A DNA stretch of 64,000 bases from Geosiphon pyriformis (Eukaryota > Glomeromycota > Glomeromycetes > Archaeosporales > Geosiphonaceae), in NCBI GenBank assembly GCA_016748015.1, contig JAAOMT010000710.1:165885-229884 (forward strand), in the 5' to 3' direction. Below the pieces are notes generated by a model. That model did not search any database and had not been told where the DNA came from. It saw only the letters and a list, made by a program, of their open reading frames with translations. Positions 25,104 through 36,352 of the stretch are shown in pieces; position 1 is the first letter of the stretch, and every line of letters starts with the position of its first letter. The position numbers were made by a program, and so were the translations under genes.

Positions 25104-25259
25104 TGTTGTCCTGATCAGCTTGAGTGGCTGGTCACGTGTGGAAACATGCATGATTCACACCTAGTTTAGATTATTTCTTTGATGTATTGTTCTAGGCAGT
25201 GTTTAGACCTCACTTATAAAATATTAATAAAAAAAAATAATAATAATAAATTTATCAAA

Positions 25260-28200
25260 AAAGAAATAAACTGAATGAAAAATTTTGAATTTATACAAGA
25301 AACCAAGAATAATAGACTTTTTTAGTTGTAATAATATTTAAGAAAAATAAAATCTTATGCTTTTGTGTTAACTACTGTTAATTAAATACTATTACTAAAA
25401 AAAATATATATTTATTTTCTAAAATTAATATAATATTAAATTAATCAATAGTGCCACTTTTTTTTCAATTATTAATTTAATTGCTAAATTTTAGCCAGTA
25501 AAAATGAATTCAAAAAACAGAAAAAAAACTGTTTTTATTATCAAGTATAACATTTATAAATTTACAGTTATGTTTTTTGGCCTTATTAATACTTAATAAA
25601 CAAAGTATTCAAATCAGTAAAAAAAACTTTTTTTTAATTTATTTGGATAATATAATAGTATAGTCAAAAATTTAAGATAAATATCTTAAATATTTACAAA
25701 AAGTTTTTGATTTTTTCAGAAATATTAGCCTTAAAATCAATCCAATTAATCTTTTTTTAAACATTAATCTACTTAGTTTTTTGGTTATTTTATTATAAAA
25801 AATAAATTTTTTTTTGATCTAGTCAAAATTGAAAAAGTTCAAAACATTAAACAACTAATAAATATTTATAAACTATGTTTTTTTCTTGGTTTGGTCTCTT
25901 ATTATTAAAAATTTGTCAAAAATTTCTTTAAAATCGTTTTTTTTAATTAGCTACTCAAAAAAACTGTTAATTATTACTAAGACATATATTAGCAAAAAGT
26001 TTTTGAAATCTTAAAAAAAAAATTAGTTACAAAACTCATTTTTATGTAATCTAATCTGAATCAATTTTTTATTTTTTATACTAATATATCTGGCTTTAAA
26101 CTTAATGTTATTCTCTTTTAGAAAAATAAAAATGACAAAAAACATATTATAACTTATGTCAACAAATTACTTTTTTTAGTAAAACAAAATTATTTAATTA
26201 TTAAACAAAAATGTTTAACAATAGTATAGATTATTAGTTACTAAAATAAATATCTTCTTGGTGCCAAATTTTTAGTAATAACATATTATTAAGTTTTAGT
26301 TTAACTGTACAAAAAAAAAAGCTAGAACACAAACAAATAACTTGCTAAATATTCTATTTGAATAAATTTAACTATGATATATAATATTGTAAAGAAACAA
26401 ATTATCAAAACACCAATCCTTTTTTTAGACTTACTATTTAGTAATAAAATAATCTCTGCAAATCAAACCAACTATTAATAATTTTACCTTAACCAAATAC
26501 AATAATGAACTTGGATAATTATTTTGTCTTAATAGAATTTTTAAGTAAAAAACAATATCTATTAGACTATACTCAACAGTAAAAAAAACATTTGCAAAAA
26601 CAATCAAATTTTTATTTAATCTGCCAAAACCAATTATATAAAAAAAATAGAAAAAATTATAACTGTTTTCAAAAAGTTATTATATTTAAAAAAAATTTAT
26701 AATATATATATTAATCTATTAACTACACACTTTAAAAAAACAAAAATAATTTTAAAGACTTTAATTTACTATTATTAATCTATCTTAAAAAAAACATTGC
26801 TAATTAAATTAAAATTTGTAATATTTGTCAAAAAAAAAAAACCCCCAATTATAAAGAAGATATTTACACAATTTTTATTAGTTAACTATTTGACAAAATT
26901 AATATAGATATTGTTAGACTTTTAATAATAACTCTTAATAGCAACAGATATATTATAGCTACTGACTATCTTATAAAGTAAGTAAAAGCAAGAGTTACTT
27001 CAAACCAAATAGCAGTTTTAATAGCCAATTTTATTTATGAAGATATTATTTGTTACTACAGCTGTCTAAAAAAGCTTTTATCTAATAAAAAAAACTTTTT
27101 TTAGTACACTAGTTAAAAAACTTTGTAGAAAAATAAAAATATATTATAACCTTTTTTTTCTATATCATTCTTAAACAAATAGCTTAATAAAATGATTTAA
27201 TAAAATACTATGTAAAATCTTAGTCTAAATCAGTAAAAAAACAAACTTATAAGACAAAATACAATTTTATTAATAGAAATAGACTTAAAACAATACTTTT
27301 TAAAAAAATTACAATAGAAAATTACAAAAACATTCTATAAAAAAAACTTGGTATTATTTTTAACTTATTAATAAAAGCATAAATAATTGTCTTTAAAAAG
27401 ATAAAACAGTTTTAAGAGAAACTTAAGAAAAAAAAACTTATAAAACACTTTTCTTAAGTATTAATAACTTAATTTTAAAATACTGTTTAAATAAAGACAA
27501 TGTTTATAATAATAAATTTTCTAGCTGATATAAAAACTTTTTATAATCAACAAAATTTTGAACAATAATTCTTATATTTTATAAAATTAATATAGAATAA
27601 TCTTTAATAATTATCTTGTTTATGGTATACAACTTAAGAAATATCACAAACAACTTAATTAGTTATTTGTTGTGGTAATACCAACTTAAATAATTAATAA
27701 AAATCAAATATAAATAAATGTATTATTTCTAAAACAAAAATATTTTCAATTAACATAAACAATTATTTCTTAAATCAAAATATTTAAAATGTTTTCTATA
27801 TTTTTTATAAATATTAGACTAAAAATTATTTAAACATTACTTTAATCATTAGAAAACAAACCACCATAACTAATAACAATAAGATATATACTGTTATTAG
27901 ATCAAAGAAAACTATTACCAAAAGAGAAAAAATTAGTAATAAGATAAATAAATATATGTTTAAAAACATAATAGTAAGCATATTATCACTTTTTAATATA
28001 CTTAAAAAAATAATTAAAAAAATTTTGTCTAAACAAAAATTTGTCATATAATATTACCAATAAAATTTTAGCCATTAATTAACATAAAATTATTCTTATA
28101 ATTCCTATTATTAATTAGCATATATTAATATTATTTAATTATCACTTATTACTTAATTAATAATCTGATTTATATAATAAAAATCAAGATAATCAAATTA

Positions 28201-29687
28201 CACAATACTTTAAATTATGTAATATTTAAGAATTTGCCAAAATTTGTAAAAAATTTGCTAAAATAATAGATAATACACCAAAATAATTAATAGTTTATCA
28301 AAATAACTTATAGCTTATTAAAATATATTTTTAGTTTGTTTAAATTATAGCAAAAAAAAAGTTCAAGTTCATAAACTAGTATTACAACAAATTGTATAGA
28401 AAAAGAGAACTAGTCTATAAAAGACAAGCCACTTTACTTATTAAACAAAAAATACTATTTTTCTTAACAAAATCAATTACCAAAAAGAATTTTGAAGTCA
28501 CTTTATATCAAAAAACATATTAACTAATAGAAACATTAAAAAACAATCATAAAACAGCAGTTGACAATATTGGTAATGCTTAAAAACAACAAAAAAAAAA
28601 CATAATAATTATTTATCTGATCAATTAGCTAAATTCAAGATCGGAAACAGAGTATTATTACATTATACTAAAGCTAAAAAACAATGGAATAGAAAGTTTA
28701 ATTCAAAATAAGATAAGCTATTTTACATACATGAAGTTTTAGACAACAAAGCATATAAATTATGATTAGAGAACAAAATTTTAAAGAAAGTAGCACATAG
28801 AAATTGACTGAAAATTTATCATATCAATTAAGAGTTATTATTATTTGTACTTTAATTAAGAATACAAATTCTATTAATCAAACTAAAAAATATATCACAA
28901 GATTTGAAACCAATTATTATTATTGAAATATAATCCATTGGTAATAAATTAAATTGTAAATTTAAATATATATAAAGACCAAAACAGCAAAAAAAAAATA
29001 ATAAAACTCTTAACATAGACTTTTTAGATCAAATTTTAAAACTTTCAAAACAACTATTTAAAGCAATTTAACAATCCACAACACCAATAGAAATTATAAT
29101 TGATAAAAAAAAATACAATACAGAAATTTGCACAAGAAAGGAGTGGACAAAAATTTAACTAGAACTGAGTATTTTTATTCCTATAAATGATTAAGAAAAA
29201 AAAAATACATGGTTTTCAATGCTAAAAAAAATCCAACAAGATTTTTTTTAAGAGATCAAACTATCCAACATAAAAAAATAGACACCAGAAAACACCAAAG
29301 AGTAAAAAAAAAAATTTTTACTAGTTTATTGATACTTTAAAATTGGTAAACAATTAGAATTAAGAACATTATATAAAGATCTTAACAGACAAATTTTTAA
29401 CAAAAAAGCTCTTAAATAAGTAGAAAAATTCATAAAAAAAAGCAACTTAATATTACACTACAAAGCAACTTACTGATTGTATGTAGTCTTTAAATACTGT
29501 TTAATCATACTGCTAAATAATACACTAAAAATTATTATAGTCAACAGCATAGAATAAATAACAAATACATAGTTTAAAAATTTACAAAAAGCAATACTCA
29601 ATAAAACAATTGAATATTATACCAAAAAAACAATTTTTACAAATTCATATGATTTTACAAAAGCTTAATTTTAAAAAAAAGAAATAA
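25260..29687 (+). mobile_element. heavily decayed Ty3/gypsy internal region (family B)
   Basis: Almost pure A+T with no open frame. Protein-level traces of a gypsy integrase are visible: a Cys-x2-Cys remnant (NICQK) and TDYL near 26830-27000, then NQIAVLIANFIYEDI and KKLLSNK near 27000-27090. The C-terminal part (FKIGNRVLLHYTKAKKQW, about 28640-28690) parallels the same region of the intact element. A region matching the extra 3' ORF follows (about 29040-29680). A purine tract abuts the LTR at 29688. The 5' part (25260-26800) is too decayed to assign, and no 5' LTR was identified. Confidence 0.7.
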
Positions 29688-30711
29688 TATTACCTGAGTA
29701 GAAAAAACAAATCCAAAAAATATTGAAAAAATGTGATTAGAAAATGTAATAATATAGAAAAATAAGATAATATGAAATAACACAAAATAATACATTATAA
29801 TTTAAATAACATGAAATAACACAATAACATAAAATAACACAGAATAATTAGCCATAATATAGAATAACTAGTTACAGTATAAAAAACAAAACAACAACAA
29901 AAATAGCAAACAATAATTAATAATAACAAGCAATCAAAAAGCAATCTTGTAAAACTAGAAATATATATAAAAATAAGTAATTTTAACAATAAAAATAAAA
30001 CAGACAGAGAAAATAGTCAAATAAAAAATATATTTTTTACTCATATTTATTAGATCTATTTTATTTATATATCTATATTACTTTAAATAAAAAAAATATT
30101 TAAAACCAAAAATTACTTATTCATAATTTCTAAATTTTATGTTTAAACTAAATTACTTATTTTTTTATCTTTGTTTTCAGTCAGATGCTCTTAGCATAAA
30201 ACACTTTAAACAAATAATAACTTGGACCAATTACTCTTGATTATAGTGATTGATAATGTTAATTTTTTTTATTTATTTTTATTTATTTTTATTTTTATTT
30301 TATTTTTTATTTTCTTTTATTTTCTTTTTTTGTAAAACAGCAATATTGCAAAATTAACTGTCTGAAAATAGACTTTATAATAGTTTAGTAAAAAAAGGAA
30401 GCTTTTTTTAAAATTAGATATTAATATTATCTTGTTAGCTTATTAAAAAAGTTAAAAGATATCATTAGATCTTAGTGACTGTATTTGATTAGCTCAGAAA
30501 AAATAGCTTACATATTTAAGTTGCAAATAGCTGAATACTTTTCTGTGCTTTATAACTAAAAAACTTTATGAGTAAAACTAGCAAAAAATTTTCAAAAACT
30601 AATATTAAACAACTTATTTTAAGTATTCAGAATAGAGACTTTCAAGCTCTTATTATCTAAATTTAGAGCACAAAATATTATTATAATATCTTACCAAGTT
30701 TATTTGTAACA
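29688..30711 (+). repeat. gypsy family B LTR (3' LTR of preceding element)
   Basis: Similar along its length to 43382-44364. Both start with TATTAC, contain runs of AAAATAACAC-type motifs and a TTTATTTTTATT-rich middle, and end in an AACA motif. The preceding AAAAAAAAGAAATAA tract fits a polypurine tract. Only 12 bp separate its end from the 5' LTR of the next element. Confidence 0.75.
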
Positions 30712-30723
30712 ATGTTTTTATGA

Positions 30724-31600
30724 TGTTACTCATAGAATATAAGAAATATATTAGCACATGAAATAGCCAATCAGAGGTAACTATAGTAAATGTGAAATTC
30801 CAGGATTTCTCTCAAGAGGAATTGCAAGATTCCAGGAATTTCAGAATTTTCCATGTGAGGAATTGCAGGATTTCAGAATTCCAGGATTCCTCTCAAAAAA
30901 AATTGCAAGATTCTAGGAATCTCAGAATTCTTGAGGTGAAGAATCAAAGAATTAAGGAATCTTAATTATGTATATATAGCAGTAGTATTAGAAGTAAAAA
31001 AGGCAGAATTCTCAGTTAGAAAACCTTTCTGTTTAGATTTTATCTAAGCAACTTTCCAAAATCACAAATATTAATAAATAATTATTCACTATCTCAATCC
31101 ACTCTTTACTATTAACACTTCATGTTGATAATAATTGATACTTAACCACACTGGAACAATAGCTTTTAATCATGGCTATTGATGGAATACTAACTTGTAA
31201 TTGCTTTTGTTATTTTTTTTTAATTTTTTTAATTTTCTTTTATTTCTTTTGTTATTTCTTTGGGTTTTGCTAAAAATTGATTAAAAATTAAGCACTGAGA
31301 TACAAATGTTATAAGAACTAGTAAAAAACCCATAAAACAAGGGTAGAACACTCATAGATTTGAGGATAGCTTACCAGGAAGATTACTGGCCACCACACTG
31401 AGAAAGAAATTTAACGAAACTGCAGTTTTGGGAAGCTATGAATAAAACCATCAATTCAATCTCTGTCTATTATACAAAAGACTCAACTCAAAAGCCTTTA
31501 GATACAATCAATGTACTAGTGTCACCAGTCTTGTCAAGATATTGAGCACCAAGTTACGGATTTGTTATTTGATTTGAAACCCAAATAATTATCTGTAACA
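30724..31600 (+). repeat. 5' LTR of family A element
   Basis: Runs from TGTTAC to GTAACA. It carries a TATATATA box at about 30970-30977 and a cluster of GAATTCCAGGATTCC-like short repeats at about 30796-30940, upstream of the box. Confidence 0.92.
30970..30977 (+). promoter_or_regulatory. TATA-like box in 5' LTR
   Basis: TATATATA followed by AGCAGTAG. The same box is kept in the 3' LTR at about 40284-40291, so it is the likely core promoter of the element. Confidence 0.5.
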
Positions 31601-31620
31601 TTTGGTGCTTCCTATAAGAT
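31601..31620 (+). other. candidate primer binding site
   Basis: Immediately after the 5' LTR comes TTTGGTGCTTCCTATAAG. The TGG start at the LTR edge fits pairing with the CCA end of a tRNA. Which tRNA cannot be decided here. Confidence 0.5.
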
Positions 31621-34600
31621 ATAATTCTACAGAAAACTAGTATCAACAACTAATCAACAGTGGCAGAATCAGAAAGTATAGGAGCAAACCATTTAGAATT
31701 CACGAAATTTTTATTTCAACACTACTGTCAACACTTGGGATTAAATTACAATCATATATCAACAGAATCAGTCTTCAATTTCTATGTCAATGAGAGAATT
31801 GCCTATTTGTTAGGGACACTAATAAACACTGAATTAGCAAGAGAAACTTTCTACCACGAATTAATACAAAACACCAGCTTACCAACAAATTATAATTTTG
31901 CATCCATTATTACTGAGATTAACAAAGAAATTGAACATTACATACAACAAAAATACCCAATCACCTACTCAAGTAAAGACAAAGGAAAACTACAAACACC
32001 AGCAGTAACACCTCAATAGATCCAACCACCCATTTGGAAGAAACACAGAGTTGAATCACCCACAAATCTATCATATCATTATACTCCAAAAAGTGCCATC
32101 GATATTATATCACCAAATGCATCCACATTAAATACAACATTAACATTTGGACAATTCCCATTCCAAAATAAATAAAAGAAAACAGAATTACTAGGCCCAT
32201 ATGGTGAATATTTTGAAGGATTTCAATCGCAAACACCAACACCATCAGGAATTCGATCACTACTACCTTTACCAGATTTTGGAATAGCCAATTTGTGGAA
32301 AGCATCAGAATTGGAAGAAAAAAAAGAATCTGAGAATCAAGAATTTACTTATCAGAACCCAATTCCAGAAAACCCAGAAGTTAAAACCCCAAATGTTTAA
32401 ACTCCAGAAAAGTTAAATCAAGAAAATCCGGAAACCGAGACTCCGAATATTCAAACACCACGAAATCAAAATATTCTAAATCCTGATTCAATCAATCAAT
32501 CAAACTTACCTTCAAATATCGCCATCAATTACCCACCAATTAACCTAATAGCACAACCACTACTTCAACAACCAAATCAGCAAATTCAACAGCCGCAACA
32601 ACAACTTCAACTACCCGTTCAACAGCAACAACCAAATGTAGACCCAATGGCATATGCACCAATTGCAAAACTTGACAATTTCACTGGTAAAGAAAATAAC
32701 GCCCAAGTATGGCTAAACAATGTTGAGAAAGCCATTATTACAAATGGATGGAATGATGTCAGAGCTCTTCAAGCAATCTCCATACTTTCTTAAGAACACC
32801 GCCAATTTCTGGTATCAGAGCCTAATCAATAAAACCCAGGACTTTAATGCATTTAAACTAGAGTTCCTAAGATATTTTAGTAACAATAATAGTATTAACC
32901 AATTGACAAACACCTTCATTACTATTAAACAAGGGGACACAGAAGCAGTCACCACTTACTTGGAACGCTTCTGTCAAAATTTGCACCAAATCCAAGCAAT
33001 TAATGCCAACTATTTCACAGCACTACAAATCCTAAACCAATTTATTAGAGGTCTGTGCAGTAGCATCCTTCAATGTATATGTTCAATGCATTCAGCAGAC
33101 CTTCAAGCTGCAGTTACCAATGCCAGAGATTTTGAAGCAGCTGAACTTGAAGCTAATCATGCCCAAGCTGTCAATCTAGTGATGAATGAATCATCTGAAT
33201 TGGATTCCAAATTGAAACAATTCAGTAACTCTATTAACCAGAAGCTTGAGGAGTACTTAGCTGACAATTGTGCAATTTATCAGCCATCCCAACAATGCAA
33301 TAATTTAGGAATCACAAATTGCTCAGAAAATCAGTCACATCCCTTATCATCTACCAATCAGTCATGGCAGCAAGAAATGCATATCTGCCACTATTGTGGT
33401 AAACAAGGACATTTGAGAATCAATTGTCAGTTAAGAATAGAAAATTAACGATCGGAAAATCAATATCAAAACCCTGATTGCTGGTTCTCAACTCTGAGAT
33501 ATCAATTAAACACAGAAATATATTAACTAAATTACATACCTATGATGCAGCCACAAATTTATCAGCCAACAGCACCTGTTATTTATTATTCACAGCTTCA
33601 ACCCATTTATTAGCCACAGCCTCAGGTAATCTACCAGCCACAACAAATTCAAACACCACCACAGAACTTATCTCAAAACAGAACTCAAAGGCCAAAACTG
33701 GCACAGCAAAGCTGGAGATTGTTGATGGTGGTTTATCAACTGATTTCCGGTTCTATAGCACAACCATCAGGTTCTCAACAATGAAATTCAGGTACCAGTT
33801 TGACCCAAAATCCAAATTCCCAACACTATTTAAGTCTTTTGGTTACTCCAAAAGATGCTACCTCCCACAACTCAGAATCCAATTGACAACCAGTACTTAC
33901 CAACAATATACCTCTGGCCACCATCACCAATAATAAAACATTGGCTGCCATATTCCCTTTTGAACTTGAGGAAACCACAACAGTACCACTATTCAATGGA
34001 GCCACCTTAGAGGAAAAACTTATCATGGCGATGTACACTGATGTGAAAGTTGATGACCACTTCATCAAACTGATCCTAAACAGTAGATCAGCTGGCAACA
34101 TAATTATTAAACAACTCATAGACCAGTTAGGTTGCCGAGTTGATCATGCCACCAGTGCCAGAATCATAACCACTGATGAAACAACCAAAACTCCCATTGG
34201 TGAAATCGATAACTTTCCTTTCAAAGTTAATGACATCATTACTCCCATCAACGTTCTAGTAATGGAAGCAATCCAATATCAAGCATTGGTAGACAATGAT
34301 TGGTTATCCAAAACTAATGCCATATTTGATTGGACCACTCAAGAATTACAACTCAGTCAAAACGGTCAACACACACATGTACCAGCCACATGTGGCCATT
34401 TTAAGACCACCAACTCAACAATCCCACTTATTGAGTTTGAGAAAGAAGAAAAGAAACCAACATGGGAGGCATATCAAGTCTTGTGAGCTGATAAAGACCA
34501 CAACAAGCTGCTGTCAATACTATCATGGGATGACAACAAAAAAGAAAAACAAAGAGAAGAGCTTACCTGAGAGACTGACAATCTGACCTGGACCGACAAT

Positions 34601-34749
34601 GACAAAAATAAGCTAACACCAAACTGGGAATGGAAAGAAGAAAATGATAAAAGAAAGGGAAAAGAAAAAGAAGAAGAAACAACAACCACCAACACCACTT
34701 CTTCTAACTCTTACACTTACCCTACACTACCACAATCTACCTATTGTCG

Positions 34750-35617
34750 ACCAAAACTTATATGCATCAATTGTGGCAAGAAATTGTTGTTAATGAGTGC
34801 ATGTTGTGGTGATGACAAGAAATATGCAATGGTGACCAAATTCTACTGCCATGCATGTGTTATAGAAAGGTTTGGACGACCAAAGAAGCAAGAAAAATGG
34901 GACAACCAATCTTGTCTTGTTTGTGGAGAAACTCTCTTGGATGAAAGAATGTGGAACAACATTCCAGAGCAAGAAGGAATGTGTGACAAATCATGCCAAT
35001 ACACGATTCTAATCAGTGACTGGATAAGGAAAGGGACACTGATAAAAACAGCCTGGAAAAAAGCAGTACAACAATTGGACAGTTGTCTACATGACGATAA
35101 CAAGATCTGGCAAATAGCATTTGTAAAAATAGAAAGAGCATTACCCGAGGAGATCAGAGAAATTAAAAACAACCCACCAGAACCAATAGAACTTGACTGG
35201 GACTCAGAACCAGTCATAAACCTATTGGAACTAGAAGAATTTTATAAACATTACCAACATTTGGCACCCACCAGAGAAGAGCAAGAACAATGGCTAAAAC
35301 AATTAAATGCCAGATTGTGCCACTATTGTTTAATTCTCAGTGACTTTGAATATTGTAATGAGTGTGACCTCATTTACAATCCACCACCATGTATGATCTA
35401 CATGATTCTAAAAGAAAAAAAACCAATCAGTAACTGCACATTGGAATTGGAATCAGTTTTTGATCCCGATTCAAACCCCAACAACAATAATGACAAAAAC
35501 ACCAGTTCCAGCTCTGCTCAAAATGACAACAAAAATATCAGCAATTCAGACTCCAATTCAAACTCTGAAATATATATTGCACTTCCTGATCTATCTAAGG
35601 AGCAGGAACTCAAATGA
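34750..35617 (+). pseudogene. Cys-rich module inside pol (between protease and dUTPase)
   Basis: Part of the same polyprotein frame. It contains repeated Cys pairs: CINCGKK, ACCGDD, FYCHAC, CLVCGE, CDKSC, then after about 120 residues LCHYC and EYCNEC, with further Cys nearby. The spacing suggests two to three zinc-binding units. A polar Asn/Ser/Asp-rich linker follows (about 35460-35570) and ends at ALPDLSKEQELK before the dUTPase. Standard Ty3/gypsy elements have nothing here. Function unknown; nucleic-acid or protein binding is a guess. Confidence 0.7.
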
Positions 35618-35635
35618 TATAGCGACAATAAAGAA

Positions 35636-36352
35636 GATATCATGCCAGAATGTGCACATGATACCAATGCAGAGTTTGATCTAAGATATCTGGGAAAAAA
35701 AGCCATCAAATTAGAACCAAATTCTCGCACCTGTATTGATTTCAAAATAGCTCTAAAAATTCCAGCAATAATCATGGTTCAATTAGCATCTAGGAGTAGT
35801 TTAGTGGAAAAAAAAATCAACATTAGAGGAGAAATAATTGATGCGGAATACGTAGGAAATATCATTGCCATGCTACAAAATGACTCTGAAAAAGCCTATA
35901 TCATAGAGCCAAATGAAAAGATAACACAAGCAATATTCCTACCTCTGGTGAAAATAGCTCAATTAGTGTCAGTGGAAAACAGAGAAGAATTAGGGATTAC
36001 TGTTAAAGGGATACAGAGATTCAAATCAACAGGTAGAATAGACATACCAGTTAATATAGTGAAGGAAAAGGTTATTGACAAAGGAGAAATTATCTCAACC
36101 CATCAATTAATTTCCATTCTGCCATATGACCAGTATATATTAGCCATAAAAAGGGAAGTAAGAGATCAAGCTCAATTGTTTGAAGCAGAAGCTACCATTT
36201 GCGAATCAGGAGAGATTGGACTTACTAATCTATACATATCAGCCAAAAGCCCCAAAAATATTAAAATTCCCATCTACAATATAACTGGAAGTATCATTGA
36301 AATACCAAAGAGAACCATCATTGGATATGTAACCACCAAAGTTGAGGATTAA
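35636..36352 (+). pseudogene. dUTPase domain of the gypsy polyprotein
   Basis: The five dUTPase motifs can be followed in order: AEFDLRY (motif 1, normally AGxDL), LASRSSL (motif 2), IIDAEYVGN (motif 3, with the catalytic-site Asp and Tyr kept), KITQAIF then KIAQLV (motif 4), and FKSTG (motif 5, normally GFGSTG). dUTPases hydrolyse dUTP to dUMP and keep uracil out of DNA. A second beta-rich stretch follows (about 36080-36352), ending with IPIYNITGSIIEIPKRTIIGY, possibly a degenerate repeat of the same fold. The codon before this ORF (TGA at about 35618) fits a mutated Trp, so the domain belongs to the polyprotein. Confidence 0.85.

Larger units (their letters stand above)
18440..25250 (+). 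mobile_element. near full-length LINE (ORF1, ORF2: EN-RT-RNase H)
   Basis: Non-LTR retrotransposon of about 6.8 kb. After a short 5' leader there is ORF1 (18517-20418), ORF2 (20415-25103), a 3' UTR and an A-rich tail of AATAATAAT type at about 25225-25250. Two further copies lie in this window (41-46.7 kb and 46.7-51.6 kb). It has no frameshift across either ORF but about three stops in ORF1 and over ten in ORF2, so it is not currently coding. The 5' boundary is approximate and I could not identify a target-site duplication. Confidence 0.9.

Noticed and set aside
27826-28047. Membrane-like Leu/Ile/Phe minus-strand frame
   Set aside because: Antisense of AT-converted gypsy sequence. Hydrophobic codons are expected from T-rich DNA.
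33826-34119. Minus-strand open frame over the gypsy protease
   Set aside because: Shadow of the plus-strand polyprotein. It was useful only for recognising the inverted decayed copy at 61 kb.
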